Shown piece by piece: positions 63,619-64,000 of a stretch of 64,000 nucleotides of DNA. A program made the position numbers and the translations under genes. The stretch spans positions 372,001 through 436,000 of the forward strand of contig NZ_CP044549.1 of assembly GCF_009859475.1 (NCBI RefSeq), given 5' to 3'. This stretch comes from Hydrogenophaga sp. BPS33 (GTDB lineage Bacteria; Pseudomonadota; Gammaproteobacteria; Burkholderiales; Burkholderiaceae_C). The notes beneath the pieces were generated by a model, which saw only the letters and a program-made list of their open reading frames with translations, was not told the origin of the DNA and did not search any database. Each line of letters begins with the position of its first letter. Position 1 is the first letter of the stretch.

Positions 63619-64000
63619 TCAACTCCCGCCGAACCAGTTGTAGCCCTGGTCTTCCCAGTAGCCCCCCGGATAGGTGTTGGTGACGAACATCGCCATGATG
63701 GTTTTCGGGTTCTTGTAGCCGAGCTTGGTGGGCATGCGCAGCTTCATCGGGAAACCATATTTGGGCGGCAGCGGCTCGCCGTCATAGGTCAACGTGAGCA
63801 AGGTCTGCGGATGCAGTGCGGTGGCCATGTCGATGCTGGTGTAGTAGTCGTCGGCGCACTTGAAGCCGACGTATTTCGCGCTGAGGTCCGCACCGATGCG
63901 GCGCAGGAAATCGCCGAAAGGCACGCCACCCCAGCGGCCAATGGCACTCCAGCCTTCCACGCAGATGTGCCGGGTGATCTGGTCTTGCTGCGGCATGGCG
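63619..64000 (-). CDS. Molybdopterin-dependent oxidoreductase (C-terminal part; 5' end outside window)
   Basis: The visible ~127 residues are the C-terminal portion of an oxidoreductase molybdopterin-binding (sulfite oxidase/MsrP-like) domain: QITRHICVEGWSAIGRWGGVPFGDFLRRIG, KYVGFKCADDYYTSIDMATAL, and GEPLPPKYGFPMKLRMPTKLGYKNPKTI. The gene continues past base 64000; the ATG at 63996 is internal. It heads a minus-strand run (oxidoreductase, MXKDX protein, ECF sigma, NrsF). MsrP-type enzymes reduce methionine sulfoxide in periplasmic proteins, which would suit a Met-rich neighbour (inference). Confidence 0.8.
   Translation of the reverse strand, partial: AMPQQDQITRHICVEGWSAIGRWGGVPFGDFLRRIGADLSAKYVGFKCADDYYTSIDMATALHPQTLLTLTYDGEPLPPKYGFPMKLRMPTKLGYKNPKTIMAMFVTNTYPGGYWEDQGYNWFGGS

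Overview
The window is GC-rich chromosomal DNA of a betaproteobacterium, most likely a Burkholderiales member close to Comamonadaceae (Hydrogenophaga/Acidovorax/Variovorax type). The reasons are six Bug-type (TctC) solute-binding proteins, the gatCAB / mreBCD-mrdA divergent layout, the pyrE / exonuclease III pair, and a GC-rich dispersed intergenic repeat of a kind I associate with this family. No rRNA, tRNA, CRISPR array or insertion sequence was seen. Coding density is very high, and the longest gene-free stretches are just under 300 bp.

Layout. (1) 1-5364: a surface module of three tightly linked genes: the end of a large DUF11/SdrD-B-type protein, an outer-membrane beta-barrel protein and an OmpA-like lipoprotein. 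A classical autotransporter (5545-8892) converges on it. (2) 9087-14372: a LysR regulator divergent from mmsA, then a GMC oxidoreductase and a SAM-dependent methyltransferase. (3) 14670-33217: an 18-gene, same-strand putative operon for degradation of an unknown carboxylic acid through CoA thioesters. It encodes an MmgE/PrpD protein, a tandem acyl-CoA dehydrogenase pair, two acyl-CoA ligases, two thiolase/DUF35 pairs, an SDR, a MaoC-type hydratase, a coenzyme-B12 mutase with separate alpha and B12 subunits, its MeaB-type G-protein chaperone, an IclR regulator and three Bug binding proteins. (4) 33431-41622: an 8-gene unit with a TauD-like dioxygenase, a maleylacetate-reductase-like alcohol dehydrogenase, two amidohydrolases, a third acyl-CoA ligase and two Bug proteins. 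Units 3 and 4 share a tandem operator-like element in their leaders, so they are probably co-regulated. (5) 41656-46400: a LysR gene divergent from an Ldh-type dehydrogenase, SMP-30 lactonase, alpha/beta hydrolase and Bug unit.

(6) 46425-49152: amtB with a well-formed sigma-54 promoter and an NtrC-like site, a small conserved partner gene, and a TSUP permease preceded by an intrinsic terminator. (7) 49424-54091: mrdA, mreD, mreC and mreB on the minus strand, for cell elongation. (8) 54369-59526: gatC, gatA and gatB for Gln-tRNA/Asn-tRNA amidation. This operon is interrupted between gatA and gatB by an AT-richer 631-residue AlbA_2/Schlafen-like ATPase gene, the clearest acquired gene in the window. 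(9) 59709-61928: a DUF4124 protein, pyrE and an exonuclease III homologue. (10) 61951-64000: an NrsF (DUF1109) anti-sigma protein, an ECF sigma factor, an MXKDX pentapeptide-repeat protein and the end of a molybdopterin oxidoreductase gene.

The points most worth following up are the AlbA_2 gene inside the essential gatCAB operon, the B12-mutase and Cys-less thiolase/DUF35 catabolic operon with its shared operator, and the dispersed repeat, which supplies coding sequence at two gene ends. All function calls are from reading sequence motifs; no database search was run.
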